NCBI RefSeq assembly: GCF_016616235.1
Contig: NZ_CP067100.1
Location: 806,001-870,000 of the forward strand
DNA: 64,000 bases
Direction: 5' to 3'
From: Bradyrhizobium diazoefficiens
GTDB lineage: Bacteria; Pseudomonadota; Alphaproteobacteria; Rhizobiales; Xanthobacteraceae
A model generated the notes under the pieces. It did not search any database and had not been told where the DNA came from. It saw nothing but the letters and a program-made list of their open reading frames with translations. A program made the position numbers and the translations under genes. Of this stretch, positions 9,082 through 16,751 are shown in pieces. Position 1 is the first letter of the stretch. Each line of letters opens with the position of its first letter.

Positions 9082-10005
9082 TGTTCAGAAGGGAAGATTT
9101 ACCGGTCTGTACCCACCGTCGTCGAGGTCGCCAATAAGCTGTCGGGACGCTCTGATATCGCCAATCGAACTGCACCTTCGGAGATGAGCGGCGCCTACTA
9201 CATTCCGTACAAGAAGGCGGAGAAAGCCAAGCTACTTGCAGCCTACAAGAGCATGCTTGCATCTGCAGATATCGACGCGAGGGATGCGGTAATCCTCTGT
9301 CGCAGTACGAATTGGGTGGATGAGTGGCGAGGAGGCGGCGAAGCGCAGGGCCAGGGAATTGTAAGGTCGTTTATAGAAGCCACCATTATGCGCGACAAAC
9401 TCGGCCGGTTCGACGAGGCTTTCGACAAGGCCTGTAAAGGTATTGTCGGCTTGTTAGGAGAGGACCATGGCGATCTAGTCGCAGTGCTGAAGAGAGGACA
9501 GCCGCGTGCCACAGCAATTCCTCTGCGGCGAGTCATCTGGTCGTTTGTACGAGGTGCGGACGATGGGTTGCCTTCTGGGAAACTACTCGCCAAGTCGCAG
9601 TGGCATCCGCTCTTGAAGGCTCGGTTGCTTGCGCTGCTTCAACGGTTAGAGACCGAGTTCTCGCTCGCGCCCGCAGATAACGTCGGTCAGAAGTTGGCGA
9701 ACAAGGCCTTGTCCGATGCTCCGATTATCGAGCTATCTGATCTCGCCGGCAACCAAAGCGGGCCTATGCATGTGTCCACAGTTCATCAAGTGAAAGGCGA
9801 GAGCATTAGCGCCGTTATGTACGTTGCTGACAAGGCGCAGGTGCGGAGTATGCTCGACGGAACTCATACCGAGATTGGGCGGATCGGGTACGTTGCAGTC
9901 ACTCGTGCACGTAATCTCTTTGTTCTTGCCGTACCAGAGAGCTGTGTCGAGGATTTTGTGTCTGAGTTCGCTGCGTGCGGATTACTAAAGGCAGGTTCAT
10001 CCTAG
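9082..10005 (+). pseudogene. UvrD/PcrA-like helicase (GajB-like), C-terminal fragment
   Basis: The frame is open from 9082 and meaningful from about 9100, where YRSVPTVVEVANKL matches the YRS..I..FAN block that follows the ATPase domain of UvrD-like helicases. The C-terminal motifs are intact: STVHQVKGES (motif V region) and VAVTRARNLFVLAVP (motif VI, with the arginine finger). The N-terminal Walker A domain is absent. The pairing of an OLD ATPase/nuclease followed by a UvrD-like helicase is the Gabija arrangement (gajA-gajB), though OLD-helicase pairs outside Gabija also exist. An in-frame ATG at 9184 could allow a product of 273 residues, which would lack ATPase function. Confidence 0.75.
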
Positions 10006-10061
10006 CGCGAGCGACGCGTAGACGTAGAAAGCTGCATCCAATTTCGCGTGTCGCCTTCCCA

Positions 10062-10096
10062 CCAACAAAAACGGCCGGATCTTCCGATCCGGCCGC
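10062..10096 (-). terminator. Intrinsic terminator of rpmB
   Basis: Perfect 10-bp stem CGGCCGGATC/GATCCGGCCG (10072-10081 and 10086-10095) with a TTCC loop. On the minus strand it is followed by TTTTTGTTGG. It lies about 70 bp past the rpmB stop in the direction of rpmB transcription. Confidence 0.85.
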
Positions 10097-10166
10097 AACG
10101 CAAAACTCTACCGGCTAAGCCTACGCCACGCGACGCAACCTAGCCCCCGCCCAATTCCAAAAATCT

Positions 10167-10475
10167 TTAGCTCGCCTTCTTCGCCGGCGCGGTGTCGCCG
10201 ACCTTCTTCTGGATGGCGCGCTTCAGGTCGACCGCGCGCGGCGACAGGGCCTCGGTGTTGGCCTTGAGCAGGAAGGCATCGAGGCCGCCATTGTGGTCGA
10301 CGCTCTTGACCGCGTTGGTGGAGACGCGCAGGCGCACGTTGCGGCCGAGGGCTTCCGAGATGAACGTCACGTTGACGAGGTTCGGCAGGAAGCGGCGCTT
10401 GGTCTTGATGTTGGAGTGGCTGACCTTGTGGCCGACGAGGGGGCCCTTGGCCGTCAGTTCGCAGCGGCGAGACAT
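10167..10475 (-). CDS. rpmB: 50S ribosomal protein L28
   Basis: 102 residues, normal for alphaproteobacterial L28. The N-terminus [22 protein letters not shown] and the following [11 protein letters not shown] are the L28 signature. L28 sits on the large ribosomal subunit near the E site and contributes to assembly. The ATG at 10475 is preceded by AAGGAT. The gene is monocistronic, with its own terminator at 10062-10096, and is flanked by a repeat on the promoter side. Confidence 0.97.
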   Translation of the reverse strand: MSRRCELTAKGPLVGHKVSHSNIKTKRRFLPNLVNVTFISEALGRNVRLRVSTNAVKSVDHNGGLDAFLLKANTEALSPRAVDLKRAIQKKVGDTAPAKKAS

Positions 10476-10633
10476 GGCATCAATCCTTAGGTTCGAACCC
10501 CCAACGATGTGCGGCCGCCATTCGGGGCGCCACGGGGGCTAATTCTCTGTCCTTGCAGGGAGCGGCGGACGTATAGGGGGAAGGGGCGGGTAGTCAAGGA
10601 TTTGGGCGGGGGTTGCGCCGCTCGGGCGGTGCG

Positions 10634-10759
10634 CTCCCTCCCCCGCGCGCGGGGAGGGTTGGGGAGGGTGCCTCCGCGGCGGGGCAGTCGTGAGTGTCCC
10701 CCAGAGGAGAGAGCCGTCACCCGCGCTGCGCGCGACCTCTCCCGCACGCGGGAGAGGTT
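10634..10759. repeat. Palindromic repeat between rpmB and the DUF3108 gene
   Basis: Two hairpins, CTCCCTCCCCC/GGGGAGGG near 10634-10659 and ACCTCTCCCGC/GCGGGAGAGGT near 10735-10758, enclose GTGCCTCCGCGG and CCCAGAGGAGAGAG arms. It is the same family as 5437-5546. The rest of the 450-bp gap holds the rpmB leader and the upstream region of the next gene; no other feature is visible. Confidence 0.7.
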
Positions 10760-10925
10760 AGCCCGCCCGCTGCCCCGATCACCAAAACGGCAATGATTGA
10801 AACCGCTTACCATCACATAAACGGCGCAATCGGGCCTGAAGAGTCAGCCCAAGTTCCAGGCCGGACAGGCCCGGACACATTGTCTGCCGCGGTTTTTGGC
10901 TTAAGTAACAGCCGTCGCGCCCCGA

Positions 10926-11801
10926 TTGGAAAGTTTCGTGCTCAGTTCTCCCCGACTTGCGCTCCGGCCGCGCTCGGCTCGCCGGATGGCCTTCGCGGCC
11001 CTGTGCGGGCTCGCCTTGGCGTGGGGCGCGGAGCCCGTGGCGGCGCAGGGCAAGCTCGAGGCGCAGTATGAGGCGACGCTGGCGGGCATTCCGGTCGGCA
11101 AGGGTGCCTGGAACATCGATATTGGGGAGGACGTGTTCTCCGCCGCAGCCTCCGGCGGCACCACGGGGATTTTGAAATCCTTCGCGGGCGGCTCGGGCAC
11201 CGGCGCTTCGCAGGGCCGCGTCGTTGGCGGCGCGCTGGTTGCGACCGCCTACCAGGCCTCCACCACCACCTCGAAGAAGACCGAACAGATCCACATCACG
11301 CTCGACAAGGGCAATGTGAAGGAGTTCGGCATCGTGCCGGAGCCGCCGGTCGATGCCGACCGCATCGTCGTCACCGATGCGCATCGCCGCGGCGTCTGGG
11401 ATCCGATGACGGCCTCGCTGTTGCGCGTGCCCGGCACCGGCGACCCCGTCACGCCGGAGGCCTGCCACAACTCGGCGCCCGTGTTCGACGGCCGCATGCG
11501 CTACGACCTCAAGCTCGATTTCAAGCGCATGGAGAACGTGAAGGCCGAGAAGGGCTATCACGGCCCGGTCGTGGTCTGCGCGCTCTATTTCGTGCCTGTG
11601 GCCGGCTACATCCCCGACCGCCCCGTGATCAAATACCTCGCCGCCCAGCGCAACATTGAGATCGCGTTTGCGCCGGTCGCCGGCACGCGCATCCTGGTCC
11701 CGTTCTGGCTGAAGGTCCCGACGCCGCTGGGGCCGGCGATGCTGGAAGCGACAAGCTTCATCACCTCCGCCCAGCCGCCGCGCGTCGCGAAGACGCAGTG
11801 A
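10926..11801 (+). CDS. DUF3108 exported protein
   Basis: About 291 residues with a hydrophobic signal segment (FAALCGLALAWGA) ending in a VAAQG-like cleavage site near residue 41, so probably periplasmic or envelope-associated. The mature part resembles the DUF3108 family: LEAQYEATLAGIPVGKGAW at the start, DFKRMENVKAEKGYHGPVVVC in the middle and a beta-rich C-terminus. Molecular function is unknown. The start is uncertain: TTG 10926, GTG 10938 (GGAAAG just upstream) and ATG 10987 are all possible. A palindrome immediately follows the stop and may serve as a terminator. Confidence 0.78.
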   Translation: MESFVLSSPRLALRPRSARRMAFAALCGLALAWGAEPVAAQGKLEAQYEATLAGIPVGKGAWNIDIGEDVFSAAASGGTTGILKSFAGGSGTGASQGRVVGGALVATAYQASTTTSKKTEQIHITLDKGNVKEFGIVPEPPVDADRIVVTDAHRRGVWDPMTASLLRVPGTGDPVTPEACHNSAPVFDGRMRYDLKLDFKRMENVKAEKGYHGPVVVCALYFVPVAGYIPDRPVIKYLAAQRNIEIAFAPVAGTRILVPFWLKVPTPLGPAMLEATSFITSAQPPRVAKTQ

Positions 11802-11802
11802 T

Positions 11803-11831
11803 CTTACCCTCCCCCTCCAGGGGAGGGTAAG
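11803..11831. repeat. Short palindrome CTTACCCTCC..GGAGGGTAAG
   Basis: Almost perfect inverted repeat starting 2 bp after the DUF3108 stop. A near-identical copy lies at 53741-53768 after the second SGNH gene. Both positions directly follow stop codons, so a role in transcript termination or mRNA 3'-end protection is plausible although no T-run follows. Confidence 0.65.
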
Positions 11832-11902
11832 AAAGCACGCAAATTCAATGGCTTGCCTACTGTGCATGGGGTTGTTTTCGCAACTTTTGCCTTGCCGCCC
11901 CC

Positions 11903-12110
11903 GAATCCGGGAATCCATTTGACTCCGCCCCGATTCTGATTCGACTCCGCGCCGTCCCCAACTTAACCGATTGCGCCCTCGAAACGCCGCTTGTGCGGCA
12001 GCGCAAAACTCCATCTAGTGCGCACGCAAAACGAGTCCCGCAACATCTTGCGTGAACGGAACGGGACTCCCGGGGGAGTCAGCGATTCGGCCGCGATTCG
12101 TTCTGGAGTC
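11903..12110. other. Dense cluster of 12 GANTC (CcrM) sites in non-coding DNA
   Basis: GANTC begins at 11903, 11911, 11921, 11932, 11938, 11943, 12033, 12065, 12076, 12084, 12095 and 12106. Six fall in 45 bp and five in another 46 bp. The second group contains the palindrome GACTCCC-GG-GGGAGTC (12065-12080) and two copies of GCGATTCG; the first has two copies of GACTCCGC. GANTC is the recognition site of the cell-cycle methyltransferase CcrM. From base composition fewer than one site would be expected in this length. The surrounding gap 11802-12413 has no gene; no DnaA box was seen. Confidence 0.8.
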
Positions 12111-12196
12111 GTTCCGAAGCTTAAAGCGAACGGGAAAAGCGTCGCAAAGTGAGACAGTTGCGCGAGGTTCGGGAAGGCAGCTTCCACACTCACCGT

Positions 12197-12298
12197 GTCA
12201 TCGCCCGGCTTGACCGGGCGATCCAGTACGCCGAGGCGGATGTGGTCGAGCGGACAGGCCGCGGCGTACTGGATGCCCCGGTCAAGCCGGGGCATGAC
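12197..12298. repeat. Long inverted repeat upstream of the helicase gene
   Basis: Arms of about 36 bp: GTCATCGCCCGGCTTGACCG... at 12197-12232 and its imperfect complement ending CGGGGCATGAC at 12298, separated by about 30 bp. The same element, with diverged arms, is at 60939-61040 and one arm is shared with 56343-56446. Confidence 0.75.
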
Positions 12299-12413
12299 CG
12301 CGGAGAGCGGCGCGGCAGCGGAGCGATCGGAGACGCAGCCAACAAGCACCAGTCCCCGACCCGCCCCAAACAGCACTGACATTTGCCCCAATCGCCACTA
12401 CCTAATCCCCCAG

Positions 12414-15400
12414 ATGGCTTTTTCTCCCTCCCCCTTCGCTTCCGAGCGCGCCGCCGGCGCTGGCGTCACTGCGGTGCTCGGGCCGACCAACACCGGCAAG
12501 ACCCATCTCGCCATCGAGCGGATGCTGGCGCATCCCTCCGGGATGATCGGCCTGCCGCTGCGCCTGCTCGCGCGCGAGGTCTACAACAAGATCGCCGACC
12601 GCGCCGGCGTGGAGAGCGTCGCGCTGGTGACCGGCGAGGAGAAGATCAAGCCGAAGAACCCGCGCTACTGGGTCTCCACCGTCGAGGCGATGCCGCGCGA
12701 CCTCGACGTCTCCTTCCTCGCCGTCGACGAGGTCCAGATCGCCTCCGATCTCGAACGCGGCCACGTTTTCACCGACCGGCTGCTCAACCGCCGCGGCCGC
12801 GACGAGACGCTGCTGCTGGGCGCCGCCACCATGCGCCCGATCATCGAGCGGCTCTTGCCGGGCGTCTCCATGATCACGCGGCCGCGCCTGTCGAGCCTCG
12901 AATTCGCCGGCGACCGCAAGATCACCCGCCAGCCGCGCCGCACCGCCATCGTCGCGTTCTCGGCGGATGAAGTCTATGCCATCGCCGAGCTGATCCGCCG
13001 TCAGCATGGCGGCGCCGCCGTGGTGCTGGGCTCGCTCTCGCCGCGCACCCGCAATGCGCAGGTCGCGATGTTCCAGAACGGCGATGTCGACTATCTCGTC
13101 GCCACCGACGCCGTCGGCATGGGTCTCAATCTCGACGTCGACCACGTCGCCTTCGCCTCCGACCGCAAGTTCGACGGCTACCAGTTCCGCCGCCTGACGC
13201 CGGCCGAGTTCGCGCAGATCGCCGGCCGCGCCGGCCGCGCCACGCGCAACGGCACCTTCGGCACCACAGGCCGCTGCGCCCCGTTCGAGCCCGAACTCGT
13301 CAACGCGCTCCAGAACCACACCTTCGACAACGTGAAGGTGCTGCAATGGCGCAACTCGAAGCTGGATTTCGCCTCGCTCGGCGCGCTCCAGGTCTCGCTG
13401 AACCTCGCCCCCGGCCAGGCGCTGACGCGCGCGCCGGTTGCCGAGGACATGCGCGTGCTCGACCATGCCGCCCGCGACGTCGAGGTGCGCGATATCGCGC
13501 ATGGCAAGGCGGCGGTGGAACGGCTGTGGGAGGCCTGCCAGGTCCCGGACTACAGAAAACTGTCCCCGGCGGCCCATGCCGAGCTCGTCACCACGCTGTA
13601 CGGCTTCCTGATGAAGAAGGGCTGCATCCCCGATTCCTGGTTCGCGGCTCAGGTCGACCAGGCCGACCGCATCGACGGCGACATCGACACGCTGTCGGCC
13701 CGAATCGCGCAGATCCGCACCTGGACCTTCGTCGCCAACCGCCCGGACTGGCTGAAGGACCCCGAGCGCTGGCAGGGGATCGCGCGGGAGGTCGAAAATA
13801 AATTATCGGATGCGCTCCACGAACGCTTGACTGAGCGTTTCGTTGATCGCCGGACCAGTGTATTGATGCGCCGCCTGCGGGAGAACACGAGCTTGAATAC
13901 TGAAATCGGCAAGACCGGCGAAGTCATCGTCGAAGGCCATGTCATCGGCCGCCTCGATGGCTTCACCTTTGCACCGGATGCGGCGGAAGCCGGCTCTGAT
14001 GCGAAAGCCTTGCAGGCTGCAGCGCAAGCGGTGCTCGCCGGCGAGATCAACGCGCGCGCCGAAAAGCTCGGCAACGCGCCGGACGAGCAGTTCGTGCTGA
14101 CCTCGGAAGGCATCATCCGCTGGACCGGTGATGCCGTGGCGCGGCTGTCCGCCGCGGACGAGGCGCTGCATCCGCGCATCCGCATCATCTCCGACGAAAG
14201 GCTCACCGGGCCGCCGCGTGACAAAGTGCAGGCCCGCCTCGAGCTCTGGCTCAAGACCCATATCGAAAAACTACTCGGGCCGATGTTCGAGCTGTCGAAG
14301 GCCGAGGACGTCACCGGCATTGCCCGCGGCATCGCCTATCAGCTGGTCGAGGCGCTCGGCGTGCTCGAGCGTCCGAAGATCGCCAACGAGCTGAAGGATC
14401 TCGACCAGCCCTCGCGCGCGACCTTGCGCAAATACGGCGTCCGCTTCGGCGCCTATCACCTCTATTTCCCCGGCCTCTTGAAGCCCGCCGCACGTGCGCT
14501 CGCCGCGCTGTTGTGGGCGCTGAAGCAGGACAATGTCGATCTGTCCTCGCTCTCCGGCGCGCAGCATCTGGCCTCGTCCGGCCGCACCTCGTTCCCGGTC
14601 GACAAGGCTCTGCCGCGCGATGCCTATCGCGTGCTCGGCTACAAGCAGGCTGGCGAGCGCGCCGTGCGCGTCGACATCCTGGAGCGCCTTGCCGATCTGA
14701 TCCGTCCCGCTTTGGCCTGGCGCGAGAACTCGCCCGGCGAAAAGCCCGCCGGCGCGTTCGACGGCCGCAGCTTTGTCGTGACGCAGGCGATGACCTCGCT
14801 CACCGGCTCGGCCGGCGAGGACTTTGCGTCGGTGCTGCGTGCGCTCGGCTATCGCATGGAGAAGCGCCCGCCGCTGCCGCCAAAGCCGGCGGCGCCTGCC
14901 GCGGAGACGGTTGCGGCCGAGACGCCGCCCGCTGAGGGCAGCGCGGAGACCTCGACCGAGACCGCAGCTGAAGCGGTCGCCGGTCTGCCGGCCGAGGCTG
15001 CCGTTTCCGATATGCCCGCTGCTGAAGCCATCACCGTCGAAGACGCGCCGGGCATGGAGCCGCACGACGAGGGAGCGGCCGAAGCGCCGGCGCTCGAAGC
15101 TTCGCCCGAGGCTCCCGTCACGTCCGAGGACGCTCCGGGCATCGCACCGCCGGCGGAAGAACCTGCTGCGCCGACGGGGGAGGCTGCTGGCCTTGAAGCC
15201 GCACCGGCCGAGGCCGCTGCGACGGAAGCCGCCGCATCGGCCGATGCCGCTGCGCCTGTGGAGGCTGCGGCTGCGCCCGCCGAGCCCGAGCTCGTCGAGG
15301 TCTGGCGTCCCGGTGGCCGTCACGAGGACCGCAAGCCGCGCCACGAGCGCCATCGTCACCAACGTCATCAAAATCAGCGCCCGCAGGCCGGTGCCGAGGC

Positions 15401-15851
15401 TGGCGCTGCGCCCGCTGAAGGTGAGGCGGCGCAAGGCACCGACGGCGAGAAGCGTGGCGAGCGCCATCGTCACGGCGGTCATCGTCGCGACGGCGGCAGA
15501 GACTTCCGCAAGCCGCGCGAAGGCGGCGGCGAAGCTGCGCCGCGCCAAGAGGGGCGGGACGACAGGGGGCGTGACGACAGGAATCGTCGCTTCGAAGGCA
15601 AGGATCGTGACAAAGACCGCGACAACAAGGGACGGGACCGCGACAAGGGCAAGTTCGGCGGCGATCGCGACAAGGGCCGCGACAATCGCGGCCGCGACCG
15701 CGACAAGGGGCGTGACCGTCAGGGCGGTCCCTCGCTGCGTCCCTACGCCTCGAGCGCGAACCCGCGCGAGCGCGATCGTCCCGCCGATCCGAACTCGCCC
15801 TTCGCAAAGCTCGCCGCGCTGAAAGAGCAGCTCTCGGGGCGGAAGGAGTAA
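12414..15851 (+). CDS. SUV3-type superfamily 2 RNA helicase with long charged C-terminal tail
   Basis: 1145 residues from ATG 12414. The N-terminal helicase core has Walker A GPTNTGKT at residues 23-30, motif II as VDEVQ (DEVQ instead of DExH), LLGAATMRP (motif III) and QIAGRAGR (motif VI), followed by a SUV3-like C-terminal region to roughly residue 820. This subfamily unwinds RNA; in mitochondria SUV3 works with the degradosome. The last 320 residues are low complexity: an Ala/Pro/Glu-rich part, a His/Arg-rich part, then repeated Asp-Arg-Lys-Gly units ending near residue 1110, likely disordered and RNA-binding. The S4 gene starts a few bases after the stop, suggesting co-transcription and a joint RNA-related role. 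Confidence 0.88.
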   Translation: MAFSPSPFASERAAGAGVTAVLGPTNTGKTHLAIERMLAHPSGMIGLPLRLLAREVYNKIADRAGVESVALVTGEEKIKPKNPRYWVSTVEAMPRDLDVSFLAVDEVQIASDLERGHVFTDRLLNRRGRDETLLLGAATMRPIIERLLPGVSMITRPRLSSLEFAGDRKITRQPRRTAIVAFSADEVYAIAELIRRQHGGAAVVLGSLSPRTRNAQVAMFQNGDVDYLVATDAVGMGLNLDVDHVAFASDRKFDGYQFRRLTPAEFAQIAGRAGRATRNGTFGTTGRCAPFEPELVNALQNHTFDNVKVLQWRNSKLDFASLGALQVSLNLAPGQALTRAPVAEDMRVLDHAARDVEVRDIAHGKAAVERLWEACQVPDYRKLSPAAHAELVTTLYGFLMKKGCIPDSWFAAQVDQADRIDGDIDTLSARIAQIRTWTFVANRPDWLKDPERWQGIAREVENKLSDALHERLTERFVDRRTSVLMRRLRENTSLNTEIGKTGEVIVEGHVIGRLDGFTFAPDAAEAGSDAKALQAAAQAVLAGEINARAEKLGNAPDEQFVLTSEGIIRWTGDAVARLSAADEALHPRIRIISDERLTGPPRDKVQARLELWLKTHIEKLLGPMFELSKAEDVTGIARGIAYQLVEALGVLERPKIANELKDLDQPSRATLRKYGVRFGAYHLYFPGLLKPAARALAALLWALKQDNVDLSSLSGAQHLASSGRTSFPVDKALPRDAYRVLGYKQAGERAVRVDILERLADLIRPALAWRENSPGEKPAGAFDGRSFVVTQAMTSLTGSAGEDFASVLRALGYRMEKRPPLPPKPAAPAAETVAAETPPAEGSAETSTETAAEAVAGLPAEAAVSDMPAAEAITVEDAPGMEPHDEGAAEAPALEASPEAPVTSEDAPGIAPPAEEPAAPTGEAAGLEAAPAEAAATEAAASADAAAPVEAAAAPAEPELVEVWRPGGRHEDRKPRHERHRHQRHQNQRPQAGAEAGAAPAEGEAAQGTDGEKRGERHRHGGHRRDGGRDFRKPREGGGEAAPRQEGRDDRGRDDRNRRFEGKDRDKDRDNKGRDRDKGKFGGDRDKGRDNRGRDRDKGRDRQGGPSLRPYASSANPRERDRPADPNSPFAKLAALKEQLSGRKE

Positions 15852-15855
15852 TCCC

Positions 15856-16134
15856 ACGACGACCGAGCGGCAGCGCATCGACAAATGGCTGTGGCACGCG
15901 CGGGTGGTGAAGGCGCGCACCTCCGCGGCTGAGCTGGTCGTCACCGGCCACGTCCGCGTCAATGGTGAGCGCGAAAAATCGCCGGGCCATGCGGTCAAGA
16001 TCGGCGACGTTCTCACCATCGCGCTCGATCGCACCGTGCGCGTGTTGAAAGTGACCGCCTTCAACGAGCGCCGCGGCGACGCCGCCTCGGCGCGCGTGCT
16101 CTACGAGGAGCTGAGTGAAGCAAAGCGCAATTAA
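15856..16134 (+). CDS. S4-domain RNA-binding protein (HslR/Hsp15-like) with apparent ACG start
   Basis: 92 residues if begun at ACG 15856. The S4 domain starts RIDKWLWHARVVKAR and continues to HVRVNGE, as in Hsp15-type proteins that bind stalled 50S-tRNA complexes or structured RNA. No ATG, GTG or TTG exists in frame between the upstream stop (15820) and GTG 15904; that GTG would remove the first helix of the S4 domain. AAGGAG at 15843-15848 lies 7 nt before the ACG, exactly where a start is expected, so either ACG is used or the ATG has mutated. It follows the helicase stop by 4 bp. Confidence 0.72.
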   Translation, partial: TTTERQRIDKWLWHARVVKARTSAAELVVTGHVRVNGEREKSPGHAVKIGDVLTIALDRTVRVLKVTAFNERRGDAASARVLYEELSEAKRN

Positions 16135-16266
16135 TTGCGGTCAGAATTCACTTCTTGGCCGATCACGCACATAAAGCCGTCATGATCGGGCGTTCCCGAC
16201 CTTGCGGCGCCGGGCCATCCGCGCTACGCAAGCCGCGACTTTTAAAAGAGCTTTTCGGAGCGTTGG

Positions 16267-16605
16267 ATGACTTACGTCGTCACTGAAAACTGCATCAAGT
16301 GCAAGTACACCGACTGCGTCGAGGTCTGCCCGGTCGACTGCTTCTACGAGGGTGACAACATGCTCGTCATCCATCCGGACGAGTGCATCGACTGCGGCGT
16401 GTGCGAGCCGGAATGCCCCGCCGACGCCATCAAGCCGGATACGGAACCGGGGCTGGAAAAGTGGCTCCAGGTCAACGCCGACTACGCCAAGAGCTGGCCG
16501 AACATCACCCAGAAGAAAGAATCACCGGCCGACGCCAAGGAATTCGACGGTCAGGAAGGCAAGTTCGAGAAATATTTTTCTCCGAACCCCGGCTCCGGAG
16601 ACTGA
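16267..16605 (+). CDS. fdxA: Seven-iron ferredoxin FdxA
   Basis: 112 residues, typical of the FdxA [3Fe-4S][4Fe-4S] ferredoxins. The two cluster motifs are C-I-K-C-x4-C-x3-CP near the N-terminus and [12 protein letters not shown] near residues 40-51, with the extended C-terminal tail ([16 protein letters not shown]) of this family. It is a soluble electron carrier of low potential. It stands alone between the S4 gene and carD, with a 130-bp upstream gap; GGAG lies just before the ATG. Confidence 0.95.
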   Translation: MTYVVTENCIKCKYTDCVEVCPVDCFYEGDNMLVIHPDECIDCGVCEPECPADAIKPDTEPGLEKWLQVNADYAKSWPNITQKKESPADAKEFDGQEGKFEKYFSPNPGSGD

Positions 16606-16673
16606 ATCAGGGGCAAACTTAACCCTAATACCTTCGTCGGCGCCGAAAACCAGTCACAAAAGTCCCTAAATCA

Positions 16674-16701
16674 TTGATTTTTGCGGGAAATGTGCTATAT
16701 T
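16674..16701 (+). promoter_or_regulatory. Predicted sigma-70 promoter of the carD gene
   Basis: TTGATT (16674-16679), 16-bp spacer, TATATT (16696-16701). This is the only strong housekeeping-type promoter in the fdxA-carD gap and would start transcription near 16708, 44 nt before the GTG at 16752. Confidence 0.55.
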
Positions 16702-16751
16702 GGGCACATTAAGCCGAACCCCGTCAGCCCCGTTGGCCCCTCTGGGTTCCC

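Noticed and set aside
8936..9187. 83-residue frame overlapping the OLD and helicase fragments
   Set aside because: It begins in the wrong frame across the Walker A region and does not resemble a protein; only its middle part (near 9010-9090) may be a shifted remnant of the original gene.
11903..12110. GANTC cluster as a chromosomal replication origin
   Set aside because: No DnaA boxes (TTATCCACA-like), no AT-rich unwinding region, and none of the usual origin neighbours (dnaA, hemE, parAB) are in the window.
7233..12298. CRISPR array or attachment site among the many repeats
   Set aside because: Repeats are inverted, scattered and not regularly spaced; no cas genes. No integrase or duplicated tRNA 3' end was found around the tRNA-Gly either.
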